Shown here piece after piece: positions 42,105 to 50,978 of a stretch of DNA of 64,000 nt. The notes beneath the pieces were generated by a model that did no database searches, was not told where the DNA came from, and saw only the letters and a list, made by a program, of their open reading frames with translations. Source of the DNA: Bacterioplanoides pacificum. GTDB lineage: Bacteria; Pseudomonadota; Gammaproteobacteria; Pseudomonadales; Oceanobacteraceae. The stretch lies in contig NZ_JBHRYB010000014.1 in the NCBI RefSeq assembly GCF_042648445.1, positions 62,001 to 126,000 on the forward strand. The letters run 5' to 3'. The translations under genes were made by a program, and so were the position numbers. Within the stretch, counting starts at the first letter, position 1, and every line of letters starts with the position of its first letter.

Positions 42105-44867
42105 TTATCGATCTTCGTAGCGTTGATGTTTAAAGAATACGCCACCATCACCAAACGCCGAGGTTGTCATATCAGAGGTCAGACGCAGGGTTCCTACTTT
42201 CACTGCGCTGTTACGACGGTCGCGTGCGTAGCGTTTGGTTAAGCGGCTGAAAATACTGGTGCGTATGCGTTGATCGGTGGCATACACATCATACAGAGCG
42301 GTACCGGATTTCAGCGTGGTTAAATCATCGCGGAAGTCATGAGCGTTGCTGCTGAAACGATTACTGACGTCAGCCGTTGGCACAAAATAAATTTGTGTCG
42401 GAGCTTTGGGAGCTGCCTCAGCGCTACCATTGGCCCGTGCTGTTGCCAGATTTTCGGTCATCAGGCGTGTTGGCTTGCTGCTGACCAGTGAGAACAAAAT
42501 AGTACTGCCCAGAGTATCGTTCGCTTCGGCCGATACGTATTGCGACAGTTCATTGGCAAAGAAGTTATGGTTATCGCCCTGGCCAGACAAGGTGTAAAGC
42601 GCAGAGACATTGCGTGACTCCTGGCCATCGATAAAGGTTTTCCATGCCAGCCCCGGAGCAAAGCCACGGTCTGCAGGATCACCGGTCACGGAGAGACGTA
42701 CCAGACCACATTCGGCCCCTTTAAATACACCGGTATAAGGGTGATTGTTGGTGGCCTCAAAAGCCACGGTAGCCATAGCACCATACGGGTGAATCGGCTT
42801 TTCATAACCCAGGGGGGCGACATCGCTGTTACGGCGTACTTTTTTCCAGAGTACAGAGTCGATCAGACCACCTATATCGACCGGTTGCAGTGCCGGGCGC
42901 TCTCCCGCCGCATATTCAGTCTGCACAACACCGTTTTGCCACAGCAGTGTTTGTTTATCGCAGGCAGCCATTTGCTGATAGTTGTCCGGGATTTTCAGAC
43001 CCCAGGGTTTGAAGGCATTTTCGATACCCGTCAGGCTAACCTTCAGCTCTGGAAAATGACGTTCCAGAACGTGTTTCATATCGTTATTTTCAACCCAGTC
43101 GATACCTTCCTGGGTATAAATCTCAGCACGGTAGTCGGAGGTGAAAAAACGGTCGGTCATCAGGCGACGAGAGGCATTCAGAATAAAGATCTGGAAAGCG
43201 GTCTCACCGAAGGCAAAACCCTCCGGACGCACGGTTTCAGCCAGTTGGCCAACCAGAGTATCGATTTTCTCAATATCGTTGTCGTACAGGCGCTTCAGCT
43301 CGGCCAGTGTGGTTGGATCTGAAGTCAGATCTTCAAATTTGGTAATCGGATTCAGGCCTATCTGGCGGCGGAATTCATTGTAACGTGGTACGCCACGCTC
43401 GCGGTCCCGCAGAATATCGATGGTTGCCAGATCAAGGTCATCACTGAATGGAATACTCAGATTGCGTAAAAATTCCGGATAGTTATGTAATGTCAGTGCG
43501 CCTGGGTAGGTCGTGCCGAAGGAGTACCACAAGCGGTCTCCACCTTCTTCATCAAGAATGTCTTCGGCCTGGCCCTCACGGGTGTCCATCATCGGAATTC
43601 GGCGGGCTACTTCAGACGAGCCAATGTCATACACTTCGACATCATCGCGCAATAACGGATGCAGGCGGTACACGGCGGTAAATTCTTCCGTTAAGGTGTA
43701 ATCGGTGCCTGAGTTATAGGCCTCACGGGTACCAACCAGTCCACCTAAAGCAAAATCAATAAAATTCGGATCATCGAGTCTTTCGATTAAATCCGGACGG
43801 CTTGCCAGCAGGGTTTTCAGTAATGGCGAATCGGTCAGGCCACTGGATAAACCATCAAGAATCTTTTGAACTTCATCGCGACTTTCTCGCTCATCTGTCA
43901 GACCGTACCAGTTGGCACGCATTGCTCGCTCGGTAACCGGGTTTGCGATGATGGCTGGCGTCCATTCAATGGTATGAATTTTTGCCATTAACGCGGCATT
44001 AATTAAACGCGCTTTGTCATATAACCACTGATCACTGCGGCCGGGATTGTTTTGCTTCAGCATGTCCGCAATCGCATTGTGCTCCAGCGTGAACAGCTGA
44101 TGCAGCATGGAGAGGCCCAGCCACCAGTTTTTATTAAAGCCGGTAACTGGTACGCCACTCCAGTACTCGGTAGGCAGTGTGCCATCTTCTTCAATGGCCA
44201 GTTTACCATCCACAAAGGCGCGTACCTGAGTGTTAGTGGCTTTGTCGCTGCCGTACAGCTGCGAGCCGTCCCACCAGTGAGTATTAATATTGCGATAGGT
44301 CGGGGGCAAGGTTGCGTCATCTTCGGCGCTGCGATCAGTATCGGCGATGGTGCGCTTAATGCTCATCACACCGGGGCCTTGTGGATCGTTTGCCGGACGT
44401 GGCACCAGAATAGGATTGCCGGCATCACCATCTCCGTGATCAATCCAGTCATGAACCATAAACTGAATCCAGGCGGCAGCAATAAAGTTAACACTGGTGG
44501 CTGGTTTAAATTCGTCCCGCGCCATCAACACATTAGAGACTTCCCGCGGGTTTGGTTCCAATAACGTATCGTTTTCCGTTTCGCCATAAGCGGCTTCCAA
44601 CTGTACGTTGCGCCCGAAACGACGGTTAACGGAGCCTTCTGCCGGGTTATCGAGAATGTTGCAGGTGCCGTCTTCTGTCCGTGCTCCTAAGCTGCGCTCG
44701 TCACAGACAATGGTGGCATTCACGGCCGTTAAATCTTCGGTGGCAATCAGGTTGTTTTCCTGCAGCTCCTGGCGTTCAAAAGCGAGAATTAATAAACCGG
44801 CGGCAACCCCCAGGCTGCCGCCGAGCTTGGCCAGGGTTGGCCAGGTAACCCATACAGACGTCGTCAT
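42105..44867 (-). CDS. Fatty-acid alpha-dioxygenase-like heme protein with C-terminal extension
   Basis: The 920-residue protein belongs to the animal-type heme peroxidases and is closest, from memory, to plant pathogen-inducible alpha-dioxygenases, which add O2 to C2 of fatty acids. Shared blocks are AAWIQFMVHDWIDHG (distal His139), THWWDGSQLYGS, LFTLEHNAIADML, AKIHTIEWT, MRANWYGL, EEFTAVYRLHPLL (radical Tyr400 and proximal His403), LRDRERGVPRYNEFRR and TDRFFTSDY. Residues 13-30 are hydrophobic, a possible membrane anchor. Residues ~630-920 have no counterpart in the plant enzymes. The gene is monocistronic and divergent from a MalT-like regulator. Confidence 0.88.
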   Translation of the reverse strand: MTTSVWVTWPTLAKLGGSLGVAAGLLILAFERQELQENNLIATEDLTAVNATIVCDERSLGARTEDGTCNILDNPAEGSVNRRFGRNVQLEAAYGETENDTLLEPNPREVSNVLMARDEFKPATSVNFIAAAWIQFMVHDWIDHGDGDAGNPILVPRPANDPQGPGVMSIKRTIADTDRSAEDDATLPPTYRNINTHWWDGSQLYGSDKATNTQVRAFVDGKLAIEEDGTLPTEYWSGVPVTGFNKNWWLGLSMLHQLFTLEHNAIADMLKQNNPGRSDQWLYDKARLINAALMAKIHTIEWTPAIIANPVTERAMRANWYGLTDERESRDEVQKILDGLSSGLTDSPLLKTLLASRPDLIERLDDPNFIDFALGGLVGTREAYNSGTDYTLTEEFTAVYRLHPLLRDDVEVYDIGSSEVARRIPMMDTREGQAEDILDEEGGDRLWYSFGTTYPGALTLHNYPEFLRNLSIPFSDDLDLATIDILRDRERGVPRYNEFRRQIGLNPITKFEDLTSDPTTLAELKRLYDNDIEKIDTLVGQLAETVRPEGFAFGETAFQIFILNASRRLMTDRFFTSDYRAEIYTQEGIDWVENNDMKHVLERHFPELKVSLTGIENAFKPWGLKIPDNYQQMAACDKQTLLWQNGVVQTEYAAGERPALQPVDIGGLIDSVLWKKVRRNSDVAPLGYEKPIHPYGAMATVAFEATNNHPYTGVFKGAECGLVRLSVTGDPADRGFAPGLAWKTFIDGQESRNVSALYTLSGQGDNHNFFANELSQYVSAEANDTLGSTILFSLVSSKPTRLMTENLATARANGSAEAAPKAPTQIYFVPTADVSNRFSSNAHDFRDDLTTLKSGTALYDVYATDQRIRTSIFSRLTKRYARDRRNSAVKVGTLRLTSDMTTSAFGDGGVFFKHQRYEDR

Positions 44868-44931
44868 GTGTGATTCCTCTTATCTTTATTCTGGGAGTAC
44901 AGCAGGCTAGAGCAACCAATAACTCACGAAA

Positions 44932-44950
44932 CCCCCTCTAATGGAGGGGG
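44932..44950. promoter_or_regulatory. Palindrome in the dioxygenase/LuxR divergent spacer
   Basis: CCCCCTC-TAATG-GAGGGGG is a perfect 7-bp inverted repeat with a 5-nt centre in the 171-bp spacer between the two divergent genes; a further GGGAGGGGG lies 30 bp on. G-rich boxes recall MalT sites (GGGGA.GAGG), so this is the best operator candidate for the neighbouring regulator. Binding is inferred. Confidence 0.45.
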
Positions 44951-45038
44951 GATTGCTGGCTCGGCAGGTAGGGAGGGGGTGTGTTAAATTGAGTATCGAT
45001 CCACGCGGCAATAACGACAAAAATAATGTGGAATTATT

Positions 45039-47321
45039 ATGGCGACTAACTCAATTGAAGATGCCGACCAAGGCATTGTACTAACGATTGCAGGCCCTGG
45101 TTTCGGAAAAACCCGGCGTTTTCAACAGGCAGTAACGCGATGGAATGAACGTACACAACAGCAGTCTGGATATTGGCCTGCGGTTGTTATTCGGGGCAGT
45201 GAGTGGTGTGACGACAAGCAGCTTGAAAGCATCATTAAAACTCTGTCATCTCGCTTGCACGACCGTGATACTGCGTGTGCATTATTTATTGATGAGAGCG
45301 AACGTATTGCGCCGTCCACGTTAATGCGTCTGTTCGATTTGGTGGTACCGCAGATGTGTGGCAATAGCCTGTTGTATCTGTCGGGTCGTTGTATGCCGGA
45401 TATTGCCTTATTCCGTTGGCAGCTGAGCCATCCGATTATTGTGCTTCAGGAGCCTGAGTTGTTGCGTCAGGGGCAGGGGGGCTGGGCTATGACGATAGCG
45501 CTACAGCAGCAAAATTGGCATCAGGCTACCACTGATATGCAGCTGCATCAGTATTTGCAGCAGGAATGGTGGCAACAGCTGTCGCCATCTCAACAGCAGG
45601 GCTTGAGTATTCTGGCGCTATTTCCCGAATTATCCGAACCTCTTTGGGCACAACTTGAGCCGGATGCGCCGCCTCTTTCGCAGTGCTGGCAGGGTTGCCG
45701 CTATATTTTTCCGACCGATCATCCTGACCGTTACGGTTGGCTGAGCGAGGCCCGGCAATTTGTACAAACTGTTGCCCCGGTTTCCTGGGAAAACAAAACA
45801 GCATTACTGGCAAAGGCCAGCGACTATTGGCTACGTCATGGTAATTTTCAGTTGCTCATCGATACCGCGTATGACGATCATGAGCAGTGGCTGACGCGAC
45901 CTGAAAATATTGTGCCGCTGGTGGTGGCGCTGGTGTTCAGTCGTCGTTTTCATCAGGCGCGTTACGTTATTGAACGGATAGAAAGCGCGTCACAGCAGCC
46001 AGAGCAGCAACAAATGGTCGCGGTATTGAGTCAGACACTGGCACTGTTCACGGCCGATGATCAGAAGCGAGCTGATACTGCGATTCCTCTGCAGCAAATG
46101 AAGTCACAGGGAGAGGTGATTCATGCGCTGGCGCTGCTGTTGGGGGCGTATCAGTTTTTTTATCGAGGCCAACTGGATGAGGCGGCACGAAAAGCACGGG
46201 AAGCCTTGCTGTTTATGTCGCAGCGTCAGCAGACTTATCTCGCCAGTCTTAGTGAAATGTTGTTGATCGCTTGTGACCAATACCGGGGCTACACTCCACA
46301 GGCTGCTCAGCAATTAATTCAGGCATTTAATAATAAACGAGAAAACCCGCAAGACCCTGGGTGGCAAAACTACGCAGCCGGTATGTTGATTCTGTATTAC
46401 GAAAGAAATGATCTTTGCAGTGCCAGGAAATTATGCGAACAGGTAATGCCTTATATTAATCAGGCTTGCTCTACTGAAGTTATTATCCATTTTTATCTCT
46501 ACTATGCCCGGATTCTTCAGTTATCCGGTGATGATGAAAAAAGTTTCGATTATCTGATCCGATTGCAACGCTTTTTATCATTGGGAAACTACCCAAGGTA
46601 TCAGGGGAAACTTGCAGCGGAGCGGATGCGTCAGGCGATCTGTCGTCATGACACAAAATCGATTAAGTACTTATGTGATAAATTCAATATTGATGTATTG
46701 GATGAACCGGAAGTGTCATTGATACTCGATGTACGCGATTATTTATCTCAAACACGCGCCATGATGTGGCTTTATGAGCGCCGTTTTCAGGATGTGGTCA
46801 CACTCCTGACTCCATTACGCGATGAACTGTTGAAACTGGATTATCAGGTCCGGGCGCTGGTGGCGGAAGCTCAGATTATTGTCGCTTACTGGCACATGGG
46901 GAAAAAAGTACGCGCCAGATCCTTGATGCAGCAGGCAGTGAGCTTTTATGGCTGGTTATTATTTAATCGTACACTATTCGATGAAGCCCCGTTGCTAGCG
47001 CCCATTTTGGCCCAGTTGATTGAACGGGGTGAGCTTGAAGCACCGGCTTTTTATTTGTCGTTATACCGGGGTCTGATCTTCCCGGATAAGGCATCTGTGG
47101 ACAATGATGTATGCTCGAAACTTCAACAATTGACTGCAAAAGAACGTGAGGTATTGATGCTGTTGTCGCAGGGCTTGAGTAATCAGGAAATAGCTCAACA
47201 ACTGGAGGTTACGGCGGCTACCACTAAATGGCACCTGAAGAATATCTACCGCAAGTTGTCACTCGAAAGCCGGGCTGCGGCGGTCGCTATGGTCCACACG
47301 CTGCAACCACAGCTGGGATAG
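45039..47321 (+). CDS. MalT-like LuxR-family regulator (STAND ATPase)
   Basis: The 760-residue protein has an N-terminal P-loop (GPGFGKT, residues 19-25), a Walker B-like LFIDESERIAPS, then a long helical region (residues ~250-680) that reads as tetratricopeptide-like sensor repeats. It ends in a LuxR HTH (LTAKEREVLMLLSQGLSNQEIAQQ ... KWHLKNIYRKLS, residues ~695-755). It is the layout of MalT/LAL activators, which need ATP and an inducer to bind DNA. Divergence from the dioxygenase gene suggests it activates that gene. The inducer is unknown; a fatty acid or oxylipin would fit but is conjecture. Confidence 0.88.
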   Translation: MATNSIEDADQGIVLTIAGPGFGKTRRFQQAVTRWNERTQQQSGYWPAVVIRGSEWCDDKQLESIIKTLSSRLHDRDTACALFIDESERIAPSTLMRLFDLVVPQMCGNSLLYLSGRCMPDIALFRWQLSHPIIVLQEPELLRQGQGGWAMTIALQQQNWHQATTDMQLHQYLQQEWWQQLSPSQQQGLSILALFPELSEPLWAQLEPDAPPLSQCWQGCRYIFPTDHPDRYGWLSEARQFVQTVAPVSWENKTALLAKASDYWLRHGNFQLLIDTAYDDHEQWLTRPENIVPLVVALVFSRRFHQARYVIERIESASQQPEQQQMVAVLSQTLALFTADDQKRADTAIPLQQMKSQGEVIHALALLLGAYQFFYRGQLDEAARKAREALLFMSQRQQTYLASLSEMLLIACDQYRGYTPQAAQQLIQAFNNKRENPQDPGWQNYAAGMLILYYERNDLCSARKLCEQVMPYINQACSTEVIIHFYLYYARILQLSGDDEKSFDYLIRLQRFLSLGNYPRYQGKLAAERMRQAICRHDTKSIKYLCDKFNIDVLDEPEVSLILDVRDYLSQTRAMMWLYERRFQDVVTLLTPLRDELLKLDYQVRALVAEAQIIVAYWHMGKKVRARSLMQQAVSFYGWLLFNRTLFDEAPLLAPILAQLIERGELEAPAFYLSLYRGLIFPDKASVDNDVCSKLQQLTAKEREVLMLLSQGLSNQEIAQQLEVTAATTKWHLKNIYRKLSLESRAAAVAMVHTLQPQLG

Positions 47322-47374
47322 TCGGTATCCTGTTAGTAATGGCAGTCGTAACGGCGGTTGCCATGACAGCAACA

Positions 47375-47402
47375 GCCACGGTAATACCGTTATTACCGTG
47401 GC
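47375..47402. terminator. Perfect 12-bp hairpin between convergent genes
   Basis: GCCACGGTAATA and TATTACCGTGGC flank a CCGT loop, between the stop codons of the LuxR regulator and the TPP enzyme. No T-tract follows, but the strong stem and convergent setting suggest bidirectional termination or 3' end protection. Confidence 0.55.
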
Positions 47403-47409
47403 TATAACG

Positions 47410-49074
47410 TTACGGCGCTATTTTCTTTTTCAGCGCCCGGGTTAACGACAAAGGTAATCCGGGCAGGGATTTTAATACCCAGGGTAATACTTTGCGTTTG
47501 GTTCCGTTTAACGATTCCGGCACCATGACTTCAATCAGGTTCGGACCGTCATGTTGCAGTGCGTATTGCAGTGCTTTATTAAACTCTTCCGCGCTGGATA
47601 CCCGCACCCCATGTACTCCCATGCTCTGTGCCAGTTGCGCAAAATTCAGCGCTGCACCTTTTAGGTCCAGTTGCGATTTGGCTTTTTCGCCAATCGACTC
47701 GGCGCCAACGCGTTCCAGTTCGATATTGAGTACGGAATAGGAGGCGTTGTTAAAAATAATACTGGTGACATTCAGATTCTCGGCGGCCATGGTCCAAAGC
47801 GCCTGATTGGTATACATCGCCGTGCCATCGCCAATGAGTGCAATCACCGGCCGTTCGGGGCAGGCCACGGCGGCGCCAATCGCATTCGGCAGACCCTGAC
47901 CGATAGCACCACCGGTTAATGTCAGCATATCGTGACGGGGTGACCCTTCAGTCATTTTATTCAGCATCAGCCCGGAGGTAATGGCTTCGTCCATGATAAT
48001 GGCGTTGTCGGGTAAAAAATGGCCAACCGCTTTGCAGACTTTTTCGGCGGTTAATTTGCCTTTCGGCCGGCCGGCACGTGCGGCGTGTTGCAGGACCGGC
48101 TGACTGTCGCCGGCGCCCAGTGCGTCAACCAGTTTATTCAGGCTGGCAAGGGCATCCTGCTCCGGACTCGCCAGTTCATGCAGCTGACAGCCATCCGGAA
48201 CCAGGTAGCTTTTTTTGCCCGGGTAGGCAAAGAAAGACACGGGCGCTTTGGCATCGACGGTAATCAGATGTTTAATATCCGCCAGTTGCACGCCTACCAT
48301 TTCGGCCAGGTAGGCAATACGCTCGACCGGCGGTAACCCTTCACCGCGTTCGATCCGGGTCGGGAAGGTTTCGGCAAACAATTTCACGCCATGTTTGGCG
48401 GCAATTTTCGCTGCCGCCATCAGGCTGGGTTCACGCAGTGCCCGGCCGCCCAGCAATAAGGCTGTTTTTTTACCGGACTGGATGGCTTTGGCAATTTCGC
48501 CAACCACCTCATCGGCGGCAACCGGCGCTTCGGGGATGGCGGCTACGGTTGCGGGTTTTGCCCCTTCTCCCCAGGAAACATCCGCGGGCAGGATCAGGGT
48601 TGAGACCTTGTTCGGGTAGGTACGTGCTGAGGTAATGGCATCGGCGGCGTCCTGGCACAGAGCGTCGGTGCTGGTTGAGGTACGCACGAATTCCGGCGAT
48701 ACATTGCGGGCGACGGTTTCAATATCCGATTGCAGCTGGGCATCGTACTTAACGTGATACGTGGCATGGTCGCCGACGATATTAATTATCGGTGTTTTAC
48801 CTTTACGGGCGTTGTGCAGGTTGGCCAGACCGTTACCCAGGCCACACCCCAGGTGCAATAACGTGGCGGCAGGTTTGTCGGCCATACGGCCATAACCGTC
48901 GGCGGCACCGGTGGCAACTCCTTCAAATAACGCCAGTACCGCACGCATTTTGGGTTCGCTGTCGAGTGCGGCGACAAAATGCATTTCGCTGGTGCCTGGG
49001 TTACTGAAACAGACTTCGACACCGGCATCGACCAGAGTTTTCATCAGCGCCTGAGCGCCATTACGTTTTGTCAT
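47410..49074 (-). CDS. Thiamine-diphosphate enzyme, acetolactate synthase large-subunit-like
   Basis: The 554-residue enzyme has the three-domain TPP fold. The activating Glu lies in LALFEGVATGAADGYGRM, FSNPGTSEMHFVAAL is near the start, and the metal/TPP motif reads IGDGTAMYTNQALWTMAAENLNV in the C-terminal domain. This clade is annotated as acetolactate synthase, but the first-domain PGTSEMHF resembles benzoylformate decarboxylase-type enzymes, and no small regulatory subunit is nearby. ATG 49074 follows CAGGAGAATAATA. It is translationally close (2 bp gap) to the upstream FAD dehydrogenase gene. The true substrate is probably a 2-oxo or 2-hydroxy acid. Confidence 0.82.
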   Translation of the reverse strand: MTKRNGAQALMKTLVDAGVEVCFSNPGTSEMHFVAALDSEPKMRAVLALFEGVATGAADGYGRMADKPAATLLHLGCGLGNGLANLHNARKGKTPIINIVGDHATYHVKYDAQLQSDIETVARNVSPEFVRTSTSTDALCQDAADAITSARTYPNKVSTLILPADVSWGEGAKPATVAAIPEAPVAADEVVGEIAKAIQSGKKTALLLGGRALREPSLMAAAKIAAKHGVKLFAETFPTRIERGEGLPPVERIAYLAEMVGVQLADIKHLITVDAKAPVSFFAYPGKKSYLVPDGCQLHELASPEQDALASLNKLVDALGAGDSQPVLQHAARAGRPKGKLTAEKVCKAVGHFLPDNAIIMDEAITSGLMLNKMTEGSPRHDMLTLTGGAIGQGLPNAIGAAVACPERPVIALIGDGTAMYTNQALWTMAAENLNVTSIIFNNASYSVLNIELERVGAESIGEKAKSQLDLKGAALNFAQLAQSMGVHGVRVSSAEEFNKALQYALQHDGPNLIEVMVPESLNGTKRKVLPWVLKSLPGLPLSLTRALKKKIAP

Positions 49075-49076
49075 TA

Positions 49077-50714
49077 TTATTCTCCTGATAATTCTTCTGA
49101 CGGCTGGCCAATAATGGCGCGTGCCGCCGCCCGGGCGGTCATAATACAACCGGGCAAAAAGGTACCTTCCAGCGAGCGTTTGCCATTGGCCCCGCCACCA
49201 CCAAAACCGGCAGCTTCACCGACGCAATATAAGCCCGCCAGCGGCTGGTTGTTTTCGCCCAATACCCGGCTGTTCAGATCAGTGCGCAAGCCGCCCAGGC
49301 TTTTACGGGTAATTAATTGCATACGGATGGCGATGTATGGCCCGGCGCCAGGCTTTTGCAGTGGCGCCGGCTTACAGGTGCGCAGCTTGTCCGGCCCCCA
49401 TTGACGGGCGTGTAAAATACGACGGATCTGATCGTCGTTTTCCAGCGCCCGGCCTTTGGCAAAATTAGCGTCGAAGTCATCGGCGGTTTGTTGCAGTTGT
49501 GCGCTATCGATATCGTGTGAGCAGGTGAGGGCGTTCATTTTCCCGGCCAGCTCTGCCAGGGTATCGGCAACAATAAAGTCGTCACTTTCTGCCGCCATTT
49601 GTTTAACCAGATTCTGGTTACCGGTAATGAGCAGTTCTTTAACGAAGCGGATAAATTGTTTATCACGAATGCGCTGATTGTGTTCAGCACCGGAAATGGC
49701 AAATTCTTTCACCGCAATCCGCCAGTTTAACAGGTGCCAGGTCCAGGGCTTTTGTTGTTGTGCCACACGCTGACATAACTCGTGGGTATCAAAGCCGGTG
49801 ACCAGCGGTTCAGGACCAATACGTTCGCCCTTATGGTTTAACCACAGTGCTGATTTACAGGGGATGGTGGATAACCCATGACCGTCAAAATGTGGGTAAG
49901 GATGAGGAAAACCGGCGGCATAATTCCACATTTCGCCGGCATTGACGATATGACCGGCGAAGCGCTCTTTGACCAGCTGATGTAACTGACCGTCGGCATA
50001 GGGGTGGGCGCCGTTCAGCAGAGTCTCGGGTAGCGGCCGGTGCGCCGGCCAGTTTTTGCGTACCTGCTGGTGGCTGCCATTAATGCCGCCACAGGCCAGT
50101 ACCACGTCGGACGCGTGAAACGTCAGCGTATGTCCGTGATCCATATGATGACCACGAGCGCCACACACCGCTGAACCCTGGCGGATTAATTCATCAATGC
50201 TGTGGCGGTGTAACAGGGTCAGCTGGCCGTCTGCGGCGGCCTGGTGCATGGCGCGGATCAGGCTGCGGGTTAATTCACGGGAGGTGCCCCATACCACGTG
50301 GTAGCGCGGCACGCTGTTGCCTTCGCCAAAGCGGCCTCGTTCCACCCAGTTCACCGCAGGCATAAATTTAATGCCTTCCTGCGTCAGCCAGTCGTATACC
50401 TCAGTGCGTGAATGTTCGACGTAGTAGCGCGCCCAGGCCAGCGAGTGGCGGTCGTTTTCGTCCAGCTCACCAAACCGTATCCAGTCGCGCAGCGCCCGTT
50501 GTGGGTTATCCGGAATGCCCATCTTCTGTTGCAGTGGCGTGCCGACCAGCGCCATGCCACCAAACGCCCAGAGTGCCAGGCCGCCCAGGCGCTCGGGAGT
50601 ATCGCGATCAACCAGGGTGACACTTTTGCCGGCGCGCAGCAGCTCCAGAGTGGTAACGATGCCGGCGATACCGCCGCCAACAACCAGCGCGTCGGAGGTG
50701 AAAGAGGTGGTCAT
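49077..50714 (-). CDS. FAD-binding dehydrogenase (fumarate reductase/ketosteroid dehydrogenase-like flavoprotein)
   Basis: The 545-residue protein starts with an ADP-binding Rossmann fold (LVVGGGIAGIVTTLELLRAG, then TLVDRD). It ends with the second FAD region CVGEAAGFGGGGANGKRSLEGTFLPGCIMTARAAARAI, the hallmark of the family that includes fumarate reductase flavoproteins and 3-ketosteroid dehydrogenases. No signal peptide or Tat motif is present, and no heme or iron-sulfur partner is encoded nearby. It is the first gene of a two-gene operon with the TPP enzyme, 2 bp apart, so the two probably act on the same carbon skeleton. Confidence 0.85.
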   Translation of the reverse strand: MTTSFTSDALVVGGGIAGIVTTLELLRAGKSVTLVDRDTPERLGGLALWAFGGMALVGTPLQQKMGIPDNPQRALRDWIRFGELDENDRHSLAWARYYVEHSRTEVYDWLTQEGIKFMPAVNWVERGRFGEGNSVPRYHVVWGTSRELTRSLIRAMHQAAADGQLTLLHRHSIDELIRQGSAVCGARGHHMDHGHTLTFHASDVVLACGGINGSHQQVRKNWPAHRPLPETLLNGAHPYADGQLHQLVKERFAGHIVNAGEMWNYAAGFPHPYPHFDGHGLSTIPCKSALWLNHKGERIGPEPLVTGFDTHELCQRVAQQQKPWTWHLLNWRIAVKEFAISGAEHNQRIRDKQFIRFVKELLITGNQNLVKQMAAESDDFIVADTLAELAGKMNALTCSHDIDSAQLQQTADDFDANFAKGRALENDDQIRRILHARQWGPDKLRTCKPAPLQKPGAGPYIAIRMQLITRKSLGGLRTDLNSRVLGENNQPLAGLYCVGEAAGFGGGGANGKRSLEGTFLPGCIMTARAAARAIIGQPSEELSGE

Positions 50715-50895
50715 ACAGCAGTCCTTGATGATTATTGTTGTTGCAGGAGATGGCGTTCAGCATACCTCAGCCTGCGGTCATAAGATTGACCCGGCGGGCC
50801 GCTGGATTTGACCCTGGCGGACGCAGCTGTTGTCTGTATATCCGTATGGTTATTGTGGTTTATTAACTTTTTTATCAAAAAAATTCGAAAATCTT

Positions 50896-50901
50896 TATAA
50901 T
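50896..50901 (+). promoter_or_regulatory. Possible -10 box of gdhA
   Basis: A perfect TATAAT lies in an AT-rich stretch about 78 bp upstream of the gdhA start. Seventeen bases upstream is TATCAA, a poor -35. It is the best promoter candidate in this 264-bp spacer. Confidence 0.35.
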
Positions 50902-50978
50902 GACAGAAATATTAAATAAATCCGGCGCAGGTAAAACGGCCTGGCGCACCACTTTTGTTCCCGGGGGACCAAGCGTTA

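Noticed and set aside
42105..44867. Ordinary animal-type peroxidase or cyclooxygenase assignment for the 920-residue protein
   Set aside because: The blocks around the distal His, Tyr400/His403 and FFTSDY fit plant alpha-dioxygenases better than peroxidases or prostaglandin synthases.
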